From JBLHKW01 sp047618565 (GTDB taxonomy: Bacteria; Planctomycetota; UBA1135; GCA-002686595): a stretch of 6,596 nucleotides of DNA. The stretch spans positions 1 to 6,596 of the forward strand of contig JBLHKW010000215.1 in assembly GCA_047618565.1 (NCBI GenBank), in the 5' to 3' direction. Shown here one piece after another: positions 1-6,466 of the stretch. Under the pieces are notes generated by a model, which made no database searches, was not told the DNA's origin, and was given only the letters and a program-made list of their open reading frames with translations. The position numbers and the translations under genes are program-made. Each line of letters opens with the position of its first letter. Position 1 is the stretch's first letter.

Positions 1-126
1 GCACTTCTCGCGCGTTGGCATCCTCGACGACCCGTAAGGGTCGCCTCCGGGGCCAACGCGCGAGAAGCACCACCAGAAGCCGAATCGACGCGTTTTGGCT
101 CGCGCTTCATGAATTATCCGGGCTAG
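1..126 (+). repeat. Left end: palindromic repeat, half plus loop
   Basis: The first 53 bases are identical to the last 53 of the window. Inside them begins a strong palindrome: 4-19 pairs perfectly with 52-67 (16 bp). The 32-nt loop carries its own 6-bp hairpin (28-33 with 38-43) closed by GTAA, which fits the GNRA tetraloop pattern. From 53 to about 126 the sequence matches the reverse complement of 6467-6561 with scattered mismatches and one 20-bp gap. The best conserved block is TTCATGAATTATCCGGGCT (108-126 region) against TTCATGAATTATTCGGGCT. I infer a dispersed palindromic element cut by the window end. The family was not recognised and no transposase is present. Confidence 0.75.
4..67. 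repeat. 16-bp perfect inverted repeat with nested hairpin
   Basis: Arms 4-19 and 52-67 are exact reverse complements. The inner stem 28-33/38-43 has a GTAA loop. There is no T-run after it, so it does not look like an intrinsic terminator. It forms the apex of the longer repeat described for the left end. Confidence 0.8.
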
Positions 127-210
127 CGCGTTCCTGTCCACGGGTTCCCGGCGCTACTCGAACGGGACTCGATCTCGTCCGTCAGGTTGAACCCGGCGCC
201 GCACCCGCTG

Positions 211-267
211 CCCTTCCACCTGTCCGGTCCCTGTCCCGTTCCAGGTGGCAAGGGCGTCTGCACCTGG
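211..267. repeat. Two mutually exclusive inverted repeats
   Basis: Bases 211-222 are complementary to 242-254 apart from one bulged base, giving a 12-bp stem. The strand 241-247 (CCAGGTG) is also perfectly complementary to 261-267 (CACCTGG). Both stems need 242-247, so only one can form at a time. No U-tract follows either stem and no leader peptide is evident. A regulatory role is therefore only a possibility. Confidence 0.35.
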
Positions 268-486
268 AGCCCGCATCTGGCTGCGGTAGCAGTGCCGAAT
301 GGCGTGCGGTCGATCGAGCGGCGCGTGGCATCTATTCCAGTTCTGTAAGATCGTCCATCGGGGCCAGTGCGCGCGCTACCCGGTGCGCCTGGCGGGGTCG
401 TAGCTGGGTGGAACTCGATGTCCGAGGAACTCAGACGATCGACCAGAGGCCGGCAGGTCGCTGGATCGCCCGCGGCTATCGCGCTC

Positions 487-491
487 TGAGG
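487..491 (+). promoter_or_regulatory. Ribosome binding site deciding the comF start
   Basis: TGAGG lies 9 nt before GTG 501. This is the only start-like codon close to the beginning of recognisable ComF homology that has a plausible Shine-Dalgarno sequence. It is the reason for choosing 501 over the far upstream TTG at 15. Confidence 0.5.
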
Positions 492-500
492 CGTACTTAC

Positions 501-1241
501 GTGGACGCCCTGGCCGAGCTGGTGGATGGGCTTTATCCGCCCGTCTGCTGGTTGTGCGGCACGCCCACGGGAGGCCCGGACACCTGTGGCGAGCATCGCC
601 TCCCGGCGCGCCCTCCGGGGCCCCGGTGTGGGCGCTGCCAGGCTCGGCTGGCGGCCGCCTTCTCGGACGGGGATACGTGCTCGACCTGTCGCGCTCAGCC
701 TCCACGTTTCGGGCGCGTGCTCGCCCTGGGGGACTATCGCCAGGCCGAACTGCGCGCCTGGATTCTGGCATTCAAGCACGGTGGACGCCCCGATCTGGCG
801 CGACCACTCGCCAGCGCGTTGCTGGGGCGGGCGCGTCGGGCGGGTTGGAGCGCGGATCTCGCACGCGCGGGCAGCGGCGCGTGGCTCGTGCCCGTTCCGT
901 TGCATCCGTTGCGTCGCATGGAGCGCGGTTACGACCAGGCGCTGCTGCTCGCGCGTGCCCTGGCGGAGGGGCTCGAGACACGCTCGCGCCCGTTGCTCCG
1001 CAGGTGCAGATTCACCGAGCCCCAGGGCGACCCGGGATCACGGGCCAGGCACCTGAATGTGCGTGCGGCCTTCGCTCTCGAGCCGGATCTGGCCGGCCGC
1101 GTCGCGGGTCGTGACTTCATCCTGGTCGATGATGTCCTGACCTCGGGCGCGACCGCCGAGGAGGGCGCTCGTACCCTGCGACGGGCAGGCGCACGGCGCG
1201 TGGACGTGCTCGTCCTCGCCTGTGCCCGCGGAGATGCCTGA
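501..1241 (+). CDS. comF: ComF family phosphoribosyltransferase-like protein
   Basis: Protein of 246 aa if translation starts at GTG 501, a normal length for the ComF family. It opens with LYPPVCWLCG, followed by cysteine pairs that look like zinc ligands: C16/C19, C29, C43/C46 and C60/C63. The C-terminal half is a type I phosphoribosyltransferase fold. It has the PVPLHPLRRMERGYDQA stretch typical of ComF and a PRPP-binding loop ILVDDVLTSGAT at residues 207-218, with the acidic pair D210/D211. ComF proteins are needed for DNA uptake in naturally competent bacteria, where they act in the cytoplasm with the ComFA helicase. Many non-competent bacteria keep the gene, and its chemical reaction is not established. 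The frame stays open upstream to a TTG at 15, but that part shows no homology and runs into the end repeat, so I treat it as non-coding. The gene stands 112 bp from the next one and no other competence genes are in view. Confidence 0.9.
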   Translation: MDALAELVDGLYPPVCWLCGTPTGGPDTCGEHRLPARPPGPRCGRCQARLAAAFSDGDTCSTCRAQPPRFGRVLALGDYRQAELRAWILAFKHGGRPDLARPLASALLGRARRAGWSADLARAGSGAWLVPVPLHPLRRMERGYDQALLLARALAEGLETRSRPLLRRCRFTEPQGDPGSRARHLNVRAAFALEPDLAGRVAGRDFILVDDVLTSGATAEEGARTLRRAGARRVDVLVLACARGDA

Positions 1242-1353
1242 GGAAGGGCTTGCAGCGGCCCGGCGGCGAGGAGATTGCCGCGCTTGATCGCCCGGGTCAG
1301 GGGGGGTAGTTTCCGGAGCGGCGCACCCGACGGGGGCCCCCGATTCCCTACGC

Positions 1354-2772
1354 ATGCTCTTCGCTAGCGGGCTCTTCCTGTACGGTTTCCTGCCGGTCTT
1401 CCTGGCGCTGTACTACCTGACGCCGCGGGGATTCCGTTCGTTGACGCTGGCGATCGGCAGCTACGTCTTCTACGGCTGGTGGCGCATCGACTTCGTCCTG
1501 CTCATGGGCGTGTCCACGGTGCTGGACTACAACTGTGGTCATGCGATCGCCCGGGCGCGCGCGCGTGCAGGGCAGCTGCCGTCGAGCGGGAAGCGTCCCG
1601 GTCGACGCTGGGTGGTCCTGTCCGCATGCGCGAACCTGGGCCTGCTGGCCTACTTCAAGTACGCGAACTTCGGCATCGAGTCCCTCAACCTGATGCTGCT
1701 CGACATGGGCTACGGGCCGATCCGCTGGACGGCGGTGGTCCTGCCTGTCGGTATCTCGTTCTACACCTTCCAGACCCTCAGCTACACGATCGACGTGTAC
1801 CGCGGCGACGCACCACCCGTACGTCGCATGCGGGACTTCATGTGCTACGTGGCGATGTTTCCTCAGCTCGTCGCCGGGCCGATCGTGCGCTACAACACGA
1901 TCGCCGACCAGCTCCACTCGCGCACCCACACGTGGAGCAAGTTCGGACGCGGCGTGCTGGCCTTCCAGGCCGGGCTGGCCAAGAAGATGCTCCTGGCCGA
2001 CGTCTTCGCCTCCCTCGCGGATCAAGCTTTTGCCGCCGAGGCCCTGACGACCAGCGACGCGTGGATCGGAGCGCTGGCCTACACGCTTCAGATCTACTTC
2101 GACTTCTCCGGCTATTCCGACATGGCTATCGGGCTCGGCCTGATGTTGGGCTTCCGCCTGCCCATCAACTTTGACCGGCCCTACAGCTCGATCAGCATCA
2201 CGGACTTCTGGCGCCGCTGGCACATCTCACTGTCCACCTTCCTGCGCGACTACCTGTACATCCCCCTCGGCGGTAACCGCAAGGGCGGGGTGCGCACCTA
2301 TGTGAACCTGGCGCTCACCATGCTGCTGGGCGGGCTCTGGCACGGCGCCGCCTGGACCTTCGTGGCGTGGGGTGCCTACCAGGGCGTGTGGCTGATCGTC
2401 GAGCGCCTCTCCGGCAAGCGCTCGCTCTACGGTTTCCTGCCGAGGCCGGGCCAGTTCGCGCTGACCTTCGTGCTGGTCATGTTTGGCTGGGTGCTGTTCC
2501 GTGCCGAGACCATCGATGCGGCCTTCGCCCACTGGGGGTCCATGCTCGGCCTCGGCCAGGACATGGCTGCCCATCCGATCCTCACCATTCGTCCGCGGCA
2601 CCTGATCATGGCCGTGCTCACCGTTCCGATCCTGTGGGGACTTCCGACCACGCAGGTGCTCGTGCAGCGCACTCCGCCCCTGTGGGTGCTGGCGCTACAG
2701 CCGGTATTCTTGTTGAGCGTGTTGCAGTTGCATTACCAGGACCATGTGCCCTTCCTCTACTTCCAGTTCTGA
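1354..2772 (+). CDS. AlgI-like MBOAT family O-acyltransferase
   Basis: A 472-aa polytopic inner-membrane protein, full length for the AlgI branch of membrane-bound O-acyltransferases. The N-terminus (MLFASGLFLYGFLPVFLALYY) matches the family's usual opening, which supports ATG 1354, although no clear Shine-Dalgarno sequence precedes it. Family hallmarks follow in order: YFKYANFG near residue 105, LPVGISFYTFQTLSYTIDVYRG near 130-150, the FDFSGYSDMAIGLG block (D250 on), DFWRRWHISLS with H290, and GGLWHGAAW with the expected catalytic H330. In characterised systems this protein moves acyl groups, usually acetyl, across the membrane to a periplasmic partner that modifies alginate, cellulose or another polymer. 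The partner here is the overlapping SGNH gene. A 12-bp palindrome (CGGGGGCCCCCG, 1331-1342) sits just upstream. No polymer synthase is in view, so calling it alginate-specific would go too far. Confidence 0.93.
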   Translation: MLFASGLFLYGFLPVFLALYYLTPRGFRSLTLAIGSYVFYGWWRIDFVLLMGVSTVLDYNCGHAIARARARAGQLPSSGKRPGRRWVVLSACANLGLLAYFKYANFGIESLNLMLLDMGYGPIRWTAVVLPVGISFYTFQTLSYTIDVYRGDAPPVRRMRDFMCYVAMFPQLVAGPIVRYNTIADQLHSRTHTWSKFGRGVLAFQAGLAKKMLLADVFASLADQAFAAEALTTSDAWIGALAYTLQIYFDFSGYSDMAIGLGLMLGFRLPINFDRPYSSISITDFWRRWHISLSTFLRDYLYIPLGGNRKGGVRTYVNLALTMLLGGLWHGAAWTFVAWGAYQGVWLIVERLSGKRSLYGFLPRPGQFALTFVLVMFGWVLFRAETIDAAFAHWGSMLGLGQDMAAHPILTIRPRHLIMAVLTVPILWGLPTTQVLVQRTPPLWVLALQPVFLLSVLQLHYQDHVPFLYFQF

Positions 2773-4663
2773 CGGCCCGCGCGACCTGCCCGTCTCGCGC
2801 GCCGTAGCGGGCGTGGAGGATGGCCTGATCGGAGCGCCGGAGCGTTTCGGAGGGGGAGCGGTGCTGCTCTTTGGCGTCGTCGCGATCTTTCTCGCCACGG
2901 TCGTGGGAACCCTCGCGATCGACAGCCTCAGCCCTGTTGCCGCGCCGAAACTGATCGGTACCGAACGCAACCTCGATGCGCGCGCGCGTGCCGCGGCGTC
3001 GCTCTGGGATGGGACCTGGACGCGGCTGGTCGAGAACGACATGCGCATTCGCTCGCGCGTGCGACGCTGGCTGGTGCGCCCCTACTCCTGGTTCCTCTAC
3101 ACCAAGCTGTCGGAAGCCAAGGACATCGTGGTTGGCAAGGACGGCTGGCTCTTCCTGGACTCGCGCGCGCGTCCGCCCGTCTCGGAGGCGGCCGTGGGCG
3201 CGGCGTGCGTTGCGAACCAGTTCGCGGCACTTCAGCGGCTTCTGGAATCGCACGGCACCCAGCTGGTGGCACTGCCCATCCCGCGCAAGTCGGTCATCCT
3301 GGAGGAGCGCCTGCCGCGCGGCGTGCATCCGGTCCGGGAGCTCGAAGAGCGCCTGATCGAGGACCTGCGCGCGCACGGAATCCTCACGGTGGATCTGCTC
3401 ACGGCCTACGCGGATGAGGATCCGATGAGCCTCTTCCATTTCGGAGACAGCCACTGGACCGTGGAGGCTGAGTTGATCGCGGCCGAGGAGCTGTCGCGTG
3501 CGCTGGGAATCTACCTGCCGCCCGAGGAGCGTGAAACGGAGCTACGGGTCACGGTCAACGAGGCCCTCGGGATCGATCTGTTCGCGTGGATCGGGGTCGA
3601 TGGGGTCGCGACCACGGCGCCCTGGGTTCAACAGTACCGGCACGACATGTACCGCGTCTTTCGGAAGGACGACGACACCCAGGTCAGGCGACACAACCCC
3701 AAGGAACTGGGACGCATCGCGATCGTGGGGACGAGTTTTACCGCGCGCCGCTCCCTGCCGGTCTTTACCCGGCATTACTCCGGTGAACACCTGTGGAACG
3801 CCGCCAAGCCCGGTGAAGGGCCGATGGTGCCCCTGCGCAAGTTCCTGGATGCGCGCGCCGACGGGGACTGGCCCGAGGTCTTGGTGGTCGAGTTTCCCGT
3901 ACACCTCATTCTCAGTCAGCGTGGCATGTCGTCCGTGGCCCCCGTCCTGGGATTATGGGCCCCGCCGGCGCACACGACGATCGTCGGAGCTGATTCCTGG
4001 GGACAGGTGCCGAGCGGGGCGACCGGCGGCCCGTGGACTCGAATCGCGTCCCTGCCGAAGGGGCGCCTGGGCCATTCCGGGGATGGGGTCGTGAGCGTTC
4101 GTCTGACAGCCGCTGTCGCGCCCGGCCGCTGCGACGTGCAGCTGTTCTGCGGCGGTATCCGGCTCGACTTCCCCTGGCTTGACGGGCGCAAGCAGGTCGT
4201 GCTGCCCCTGATGGGTGTGTCGGCCACCGCGGAGCCCGTGCTCGTGTTCATGCGCTCCGATCAGGTGGCGCGGTTCGAGCTGGCGAAAGCGGAGATCGTG
4301 GCTGCGCTCGATCCCGACCCGGTCGAGCTGGGCAAGATCAAGGTGCCCGTGACTCGTCCCGATGGCAGCTGGGTACAGCGCATCGGTTTCATCGATGGGG
4401 GCACCGTACCCGAGATGGGGGCGTTGGAGCTCGTCGGTGGTCCGAGATGGTCCACGGGTCCGATCACCCTCGAGCTGACCTTCGACGATGACGAGCCGCC
4501 GGCACGTCCCATGGATTTTGAGTCATCGGCCCCGGGGCAGCACATCGTCGTCAGCCTGTCCGGCCACGCGGGCCGCCGCCTCAAGGCCGTGCGTCTTACC
4601 GGTGAGGGCATGCCGCCCTGGCGCGGCCTGATCGCGGCTCGGCTGCTGCGCCCGGCTTACTGA
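2744..4663 (+). CDS. Membrane-anchored AlgJ/AlgX-like SGNH O-acetyltransferase
   Basis: A 639-aa protein. One hydrophobic segment at about residues 39-60 should anchor it in the inner membrane with the rest in the periplasm. The SGNH part (about 115-395) carries GKDGWLFLD at 131-139, a family signature. Its likely catalytic residues are D235 and H237 (GDSHWT) and nucleophile S331 in VGTSFT. The 94-residue gap from His to Ser is close to that in AlgJ and AlgX. The block EVLVVEFPVHLI (378-389) closes the domain. Residues about 415-639 look like two beta-rich modules, each opening with a Trp-containing strand (W419 and W543 areas). This is roughly twice the single carbohydrate-binding module of AlgX. 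Inferred role: receives acetyl groups from the MBOAT protein and places them on an exported polysaccharide. ATG 2744 overlaps the MBOAT gene by 29 bp and fits translational coupling, but its AGGA is only 2 nt away. GTG 2813 is an alternative start that keeps the anchor. Confidence 0.85.
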   Translation: MCPSSTSSSDGPRDLPVSRAVAGVEDGLIGAPERFGGGAVLLFGVVAIFLATVVGTLAIDSLSPVAAPKLIGTERNLDARARAAASLWDGTWTRLVENDMRIRSRVRRWLVRPYSWFLYTKLSEAKDIVVGKDGWLFLDSRARPPVSEAAVGAACVANQFAALQRLLESHGTQLVALPIPRKSVILEERLPRGVHPVRELEERLIEDLRAHGILTVDLLTAYADEDPMSLFHFGDSHWTVEAELIAAEELSRALGIYLPPEERETELRVTVNEALGIDLFAWIGVDGVATTAPWVQQYRHDMYRVFRKDDDTQVRRHNPKELGRIAIVGTSFTARRSLPVFTRHYSGEHLWNAAKPGEGPMVPLRKFLDARADGDWPEVLVVEFPVHLILSQRGMSSVAPVLGLWAPPAHTTIVGADSWGQVPSGATGGPWTRIASLPKGRLGHSGDGVVSVRLTAAVAPGRCDVQLFCGGIRLDFPWLDGRKQVVLPLMGVSATAEPVLVFMRSDQVARFELAKAEIVAALDPDPVELGKIKVPVTRPDGSWVQRIGFIDGGTVPEMGALELVGGPRWSTGPITLELTFDDDEPPARPMDFESSAPGQHIVVSLSGHAGRRLKAVRLTGEGMPPWRGLIAARLLRPAY

Positions 4664-5286
4664 CCCCGTTTCACGTGCCAGACGAACGATTCGCTCCACT
4701 CCACGAGCCGTGCCCAGTTGCTGTGCAGGGGAAGTGAAACGGGCGGTCCCTCACCGAGTCGGGGGCGATCCGGGGGCGCGCTGCAGGTGAGGCTGAAGAG
4801 CACGGCGCCGGGCACGCCGTCGCGGGCAATGGGGGGCAGCGGTCGGAGCAGCAACAACTCGTAGCGCCGGCCCACCTGGTAGATGCGCATCCAGCACTCC
4901 GATCGGTCCCCGGGAACATGCTCGTCCGCTATCAGGCGCGCGGTCTCACCCTCGGCCTCCATGATCGGACGCAGGAGCTGCTCGAACCAGTGATCCTTGT
5001 TGGAGCCCTGTTCCCCGTTCGCCGGGGGCTCGCTGTGTGTGACCGCGATCTGGTAGACGCCCAGGCCGAACGGTAGCTTGGGCGCGAAGAGCACATTTTC
5101 CTGGGACGGGAATTGCCTGTCCTCGACCCGGCAGGCACTGGGCTCGAATGGAAACTCCACGCTCCAGTGTGCGCTCGGCGGGTGGTAGGTGCCCTCGATC
5201 GATTTACCCGCGGTGCGCGGGGCGGAGCATGCGAGGGCCAGGAGCAGGCCCAGCAGGCCGGACCATCGAGCTGTAGCGTGCCTCAT
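4657..5286 (-). CDS. Predicted lipoprotein of unknown function (downstream gene of pair)
   Basis: A 209-aa protein starting at ATG 5286. This start overlaps the stop of the upstream lipoprotein gene as ATGA and has GGAG about 8 nt upstream. A longer open frame to 5727 exists, but its extra N-terminus is an Arg/Gly-rich shadow of the upstream gene. The signal peptide MRHATARW-SGLLGLLLALAC ends in a lipobox with C20 as the lipidation site. Ser follows at +2, which by the Lol rule suggests the outer membrane. The mature part has Trp-rich stretches (AHWSVEFPFEPSACR, KDHWFEQLLRPIME, ECWMRIYQVGRRYELLLLRPLP, EWSESFVWHVKRGQ) and three internal cysteines. I do not recognise a family. The ATGA overlap implies co-translation with the upstream gene, so the element inserted at 6170 may lower its expression too. 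Its 3' end overlaps the SGNH gene tail by 7 bp. Confidence 0.8.
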   Translation of the reverse strand: MRHATARWSGLLGLLLALACSAPRTAGKSIEGTYHPPSAHWSVEFPFEPSACRVEDRQFPSQENVLFAPKLPFGLGVYQIAVTHSEPPANGEQGSNKDHWFEQLLRPIMEAEGETARLIADEHVPGDRSECWMRIYQVGRRYELLLLRPLPPIARDGVPGAVLFSLTCSAPPDRPRLGEGPPVSLPLHSNWARLVEWSESFVWHVKRGQ

Positions 5287-6275
5287 CGCGCCAGCTCCAC
5301 TGCGCGGGCCAGTTGCGCCTCGATCGGCGCGCCGCTGGAGGCCCAGGGTCCCGGGCCGACGCAGGAGATGGCGCGCAGGGTGTCGTCCGCGCGACCGACG
5401 ATGACCAGACCGCTCACCGCGCGGCCGCCGTCGCGCGCCGTTCCGGACCAGCGCACCACCCGCGGCTCGCGCTGGACCAGCTTGCTCGTCAGCTCGCGAT
5501 AGTCGAGTTCCAGGTCGAGCAGCATGTCGCCCGAGAGTGCCATGCCGTCCCCGATCTGAGCCGCCACGTCGAGACCGATGGACGTCATCCAGGTCAGTCC
5601 CGTCCAGTCCTCGGTCGCATGCGCCGGCGTGGAGCGCGCGTAGGTGATCACATCCGCCAGAACATTGGAATGGGGTGGCCGGTAGCGCTGCCAGTCCACG
5701 ACAGCCCAGTCCTCGCGCAGCTCCCACGGTGCCGCCGAGAGACCGTCCACACGTGGTTCCGAGTCCGTCACGACGCGCCCGTCAGCCTCGGCGGCGACCA
5801 CCAGCACGGGCACCGTGTCGTGCTCGGAGGGCTCCAGACTGAGCCGGTACGTCGCGCCCGCCGCTCCCTCGAAGCTCACCGCCTGTCCTTGCCCCGCGAC
5901 CAGCTCCAAGGGTCCGGGCAGCACGTGCACATCGTTCGTGACGACGAACGCCTTGAACATCCTCGAACTCCTGGAATCCGAATCCCAGAGGCGCGTCCCG
6001 TTCACCTCTGCCAGGAACAGCTGCTTGTCACCCCAGAAGCCCTCGCCCGTATGGACCCGTGCAAGCGCATCCGCGGAGCGCTCTGGGCCTTCGTACAGAT
6101 GAACCGACGAGGACCGGCAACCGATGGCCAGGAGTCCAAGTAACCATGGGAGCGCGCTCGGGCGGCGCGCTAGCAGCCCGTTGAAAAAGTCCCGTAGCGA
6201 GACGAAGCCATCTTCGTCGCAGCAAGGAGTGCGAAGTCGAGACGGCGGAGGCGGCCCTGTAGGGCCGCTGAGCAC
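5283..6275 (-). CDS. Predicted lipoprotein of unknown function, 5' end rebuilt by an insertion
   Basis: The frame open today starts at GTG 6275, inside the inserted element, and gives 330 aa. Only the part from about 6170 down is native. It encodes ARRPSALPWLLGLLAIGC, the core of a signal peptide with lipobox A-I-G-C, then a mature domain. The early mature region (LYEGPERSADALARVHT, FLAEVNGTRLWDSDS, HVLPGPLELVAGQ, AGATYRLSLEP) resembles small envelope lipoproteins with a short beta domain. The rest is unrecognised. From GTG 6275, about 35 residues encoded by the element would precede the Arg-Arg, an unusually long n-region, and no Shine-Dalgarno sequence lies before that GTG. No other in-frame start occurs before the lipobox. 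The original start was probably ATG 6365, giving 302 aa. The gene may be inactive, or expressed weakly from a start in the element. Confidence 0.7.
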   Translation of the reverse strand: MLSGPTGPPPPSRLRTPCCDEDGFVSLRDFFNGLLARRPSALPWLLGLLAIGCRSSSVHLYEGPERSADALARVHTGEGFWGDKQLFLAEVNGTRLWDSDSRSSRMFKAFVVTNDVHVLPGPLELVAGQGQAVSFEGAAGATYRLSLEPSEHDTVPVLVVAAEADGRVVTDSEPRVDGLSAAPWELREDWAVVDWQRYRPPHSNVLADVITYARSTPAHATEDWTGLTWMTSIGLDVAAQIGDGMALSGDMLLDLELDYRELTSKLVQREPRVVRWSGTARDGGRAVSGLVIVGRADDTLRAISCVGPGPWASSGAPIEAQLARAVELAR

Positions 6276-6347
6276 GGCTCGGCGAGCACGACGCAGCGGC
6301 GGCGGAGAGGGCGAAGTCGAGTAGGGAGTTTTTCAACGGGCTGCTAG
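6170..6347. mobile_element. MITE-like non-autonomous insertion, 178 bp with flanking CTAG
   Basis: The ends are perfect 19-bp inverted repeats: CTAGCAGCCCGTTGAAAAA at 6170-6188 and its reverse complement at 6329-6347. A weaker match continues inward (GTCCCGTA against CTCCCTAC). CTAG, or its central TA, is best read as the target duplication, because deleting exactly one copy restores the neighbouring reading frame. The net insertion is then 174 bp. The interior has no transposase. It has a 7-bp hairpin (6201-6207/6212-6218), an 8-bp hairpin with a 2-nt loop (6251-6258/6261-6268) and a direct repeat GCGAAGTCGAG (6231-6241 and 6311-6321). A CTAG-type target fits the YTAR preference known for some IS5-family elements, but I cannot assign the parent transposon from sequence alone. 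Confidence 0.85.
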
Positions 6348-6365
6348 TTGTGCGGTGGAAGTCAT
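6333..6365 (-). pseudogene. Severed 5' end of the lipoprotein gene
   Basis: From ATG 6365 the minus strand reads MTSTAQL up to the CTAG at the element edge, then AAR and a TGA lying in the terminal repeat (6335-6333). If the element and one CTAG are removed, MTSTAQL continues as ARRPSALPWLLGLLAIGC with no frame change: a normal n-region with two arginines, a hydrophobic core and a lipobox. This identifies the native start. No Shine-Dalgarno sequence is seen before ATG 6365 (upstream reads TAGTCCTCCCCG). About 100 bp of leader separate it from the right-end repeat, and I could not place a promoter there. Confidence 0.75.
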
Positions 6366-6466
6366 CGGGGAGGACTAGACCAGTACAGGGCGGGTGCGGA
6401 CAGAAGACCTCGCCGAAACCCGCGGATCACAAACTTTGAACCTGGGGCAGGGGCGCTCGAGGGCCT

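Larger units (their letters stand above)
127..500. other. Non-coding stretch upstream of comF
   Basis: Reading frames are open here on both strands, but this is a side effect of high GC. The translations are rich in Arg, Ser and Ala, lack recognisable domains, and nothing supports a gene. A TAAGAT at about 346-351 resembles a -10 box but has no convincing -35 partner. Two competing inverted repeats lie at 211-267. No tRNA or other RNA gene could be folded by eye. The stretch presumably contains the comF promoter, which I cannot place. Confidence 0.5.

Noticed and set aside
4..67. Integron attC-like site
   Set aside because: The outer arms read GTTGGC...GCCAAC, the reverse of the RYYYAAC...GTTRRRY order expected. 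There is no integrase and no cassette-like gene arrangement.
130..200. Possible tRNA (GTTCGAG and GGTTCAAC-like T-loop strings on either strand)
   Set aside because: No flanking T-stem, acceptor stem or anticodon arm could be paired.
418..489. Small plus-strand frame (MSEELRRSTRGRQVAGSPAAI...) ending just before the comF ribosome site
   Set aside because: Only 23 codons, no clear ribosome site, no run of regulatory codons and no homology that I recognise. It may be a leader peptide but there is no support.
15..500. N-terminal extension of the comF frame back to TTG 15, nearly doubling the protein
   Set aside because: The added 162 residues show no domain, have a composition typical of a GC-rich shadow frame, and begin inside the palindromic repeat. 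ComF proteins normally start just before the first cysteine pair.
1348..2223. Long minus-strand open frame opposite the MBOAT gene
   Set aside because: It lies exactly opposite a strongly recognised MBOAT gene, and its composition (His, Asp, Gln, Arg and Val rich, no domain) is what GC-biased third positions produce on the other strand.
2618..3454. Long minus-strand open frame opposite the MBOAT/SGNH junction
   Set aside because: Same reasoning: an antisense shadow of two real coding regions, with no recognisable product.
5287..5727. Longer version of the downstream lipoprotein, starting at 5727
   Set aside because: The added part is an out-of-frame reading of the upstream lipoprotein gene. 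The ATGA overlap, ribosome site and lipobox all support ATG 5286.
5313..6143. Plus-strand open frame opposite the upstream lipoprotein gene
   Set aside because: Shadow of a gene with a recognisable signal peptide. The plus-strand translation lacks any domain or sensible start context.
6170..6347. CTAG treated as part of the element with no target duplication
   Set aside because: Removing all 178 bases would shift the lipoprotein frame, whereas leaving one CTAG restores it exactly. CTAG or its TA core is therefore more likely the duplicated target.
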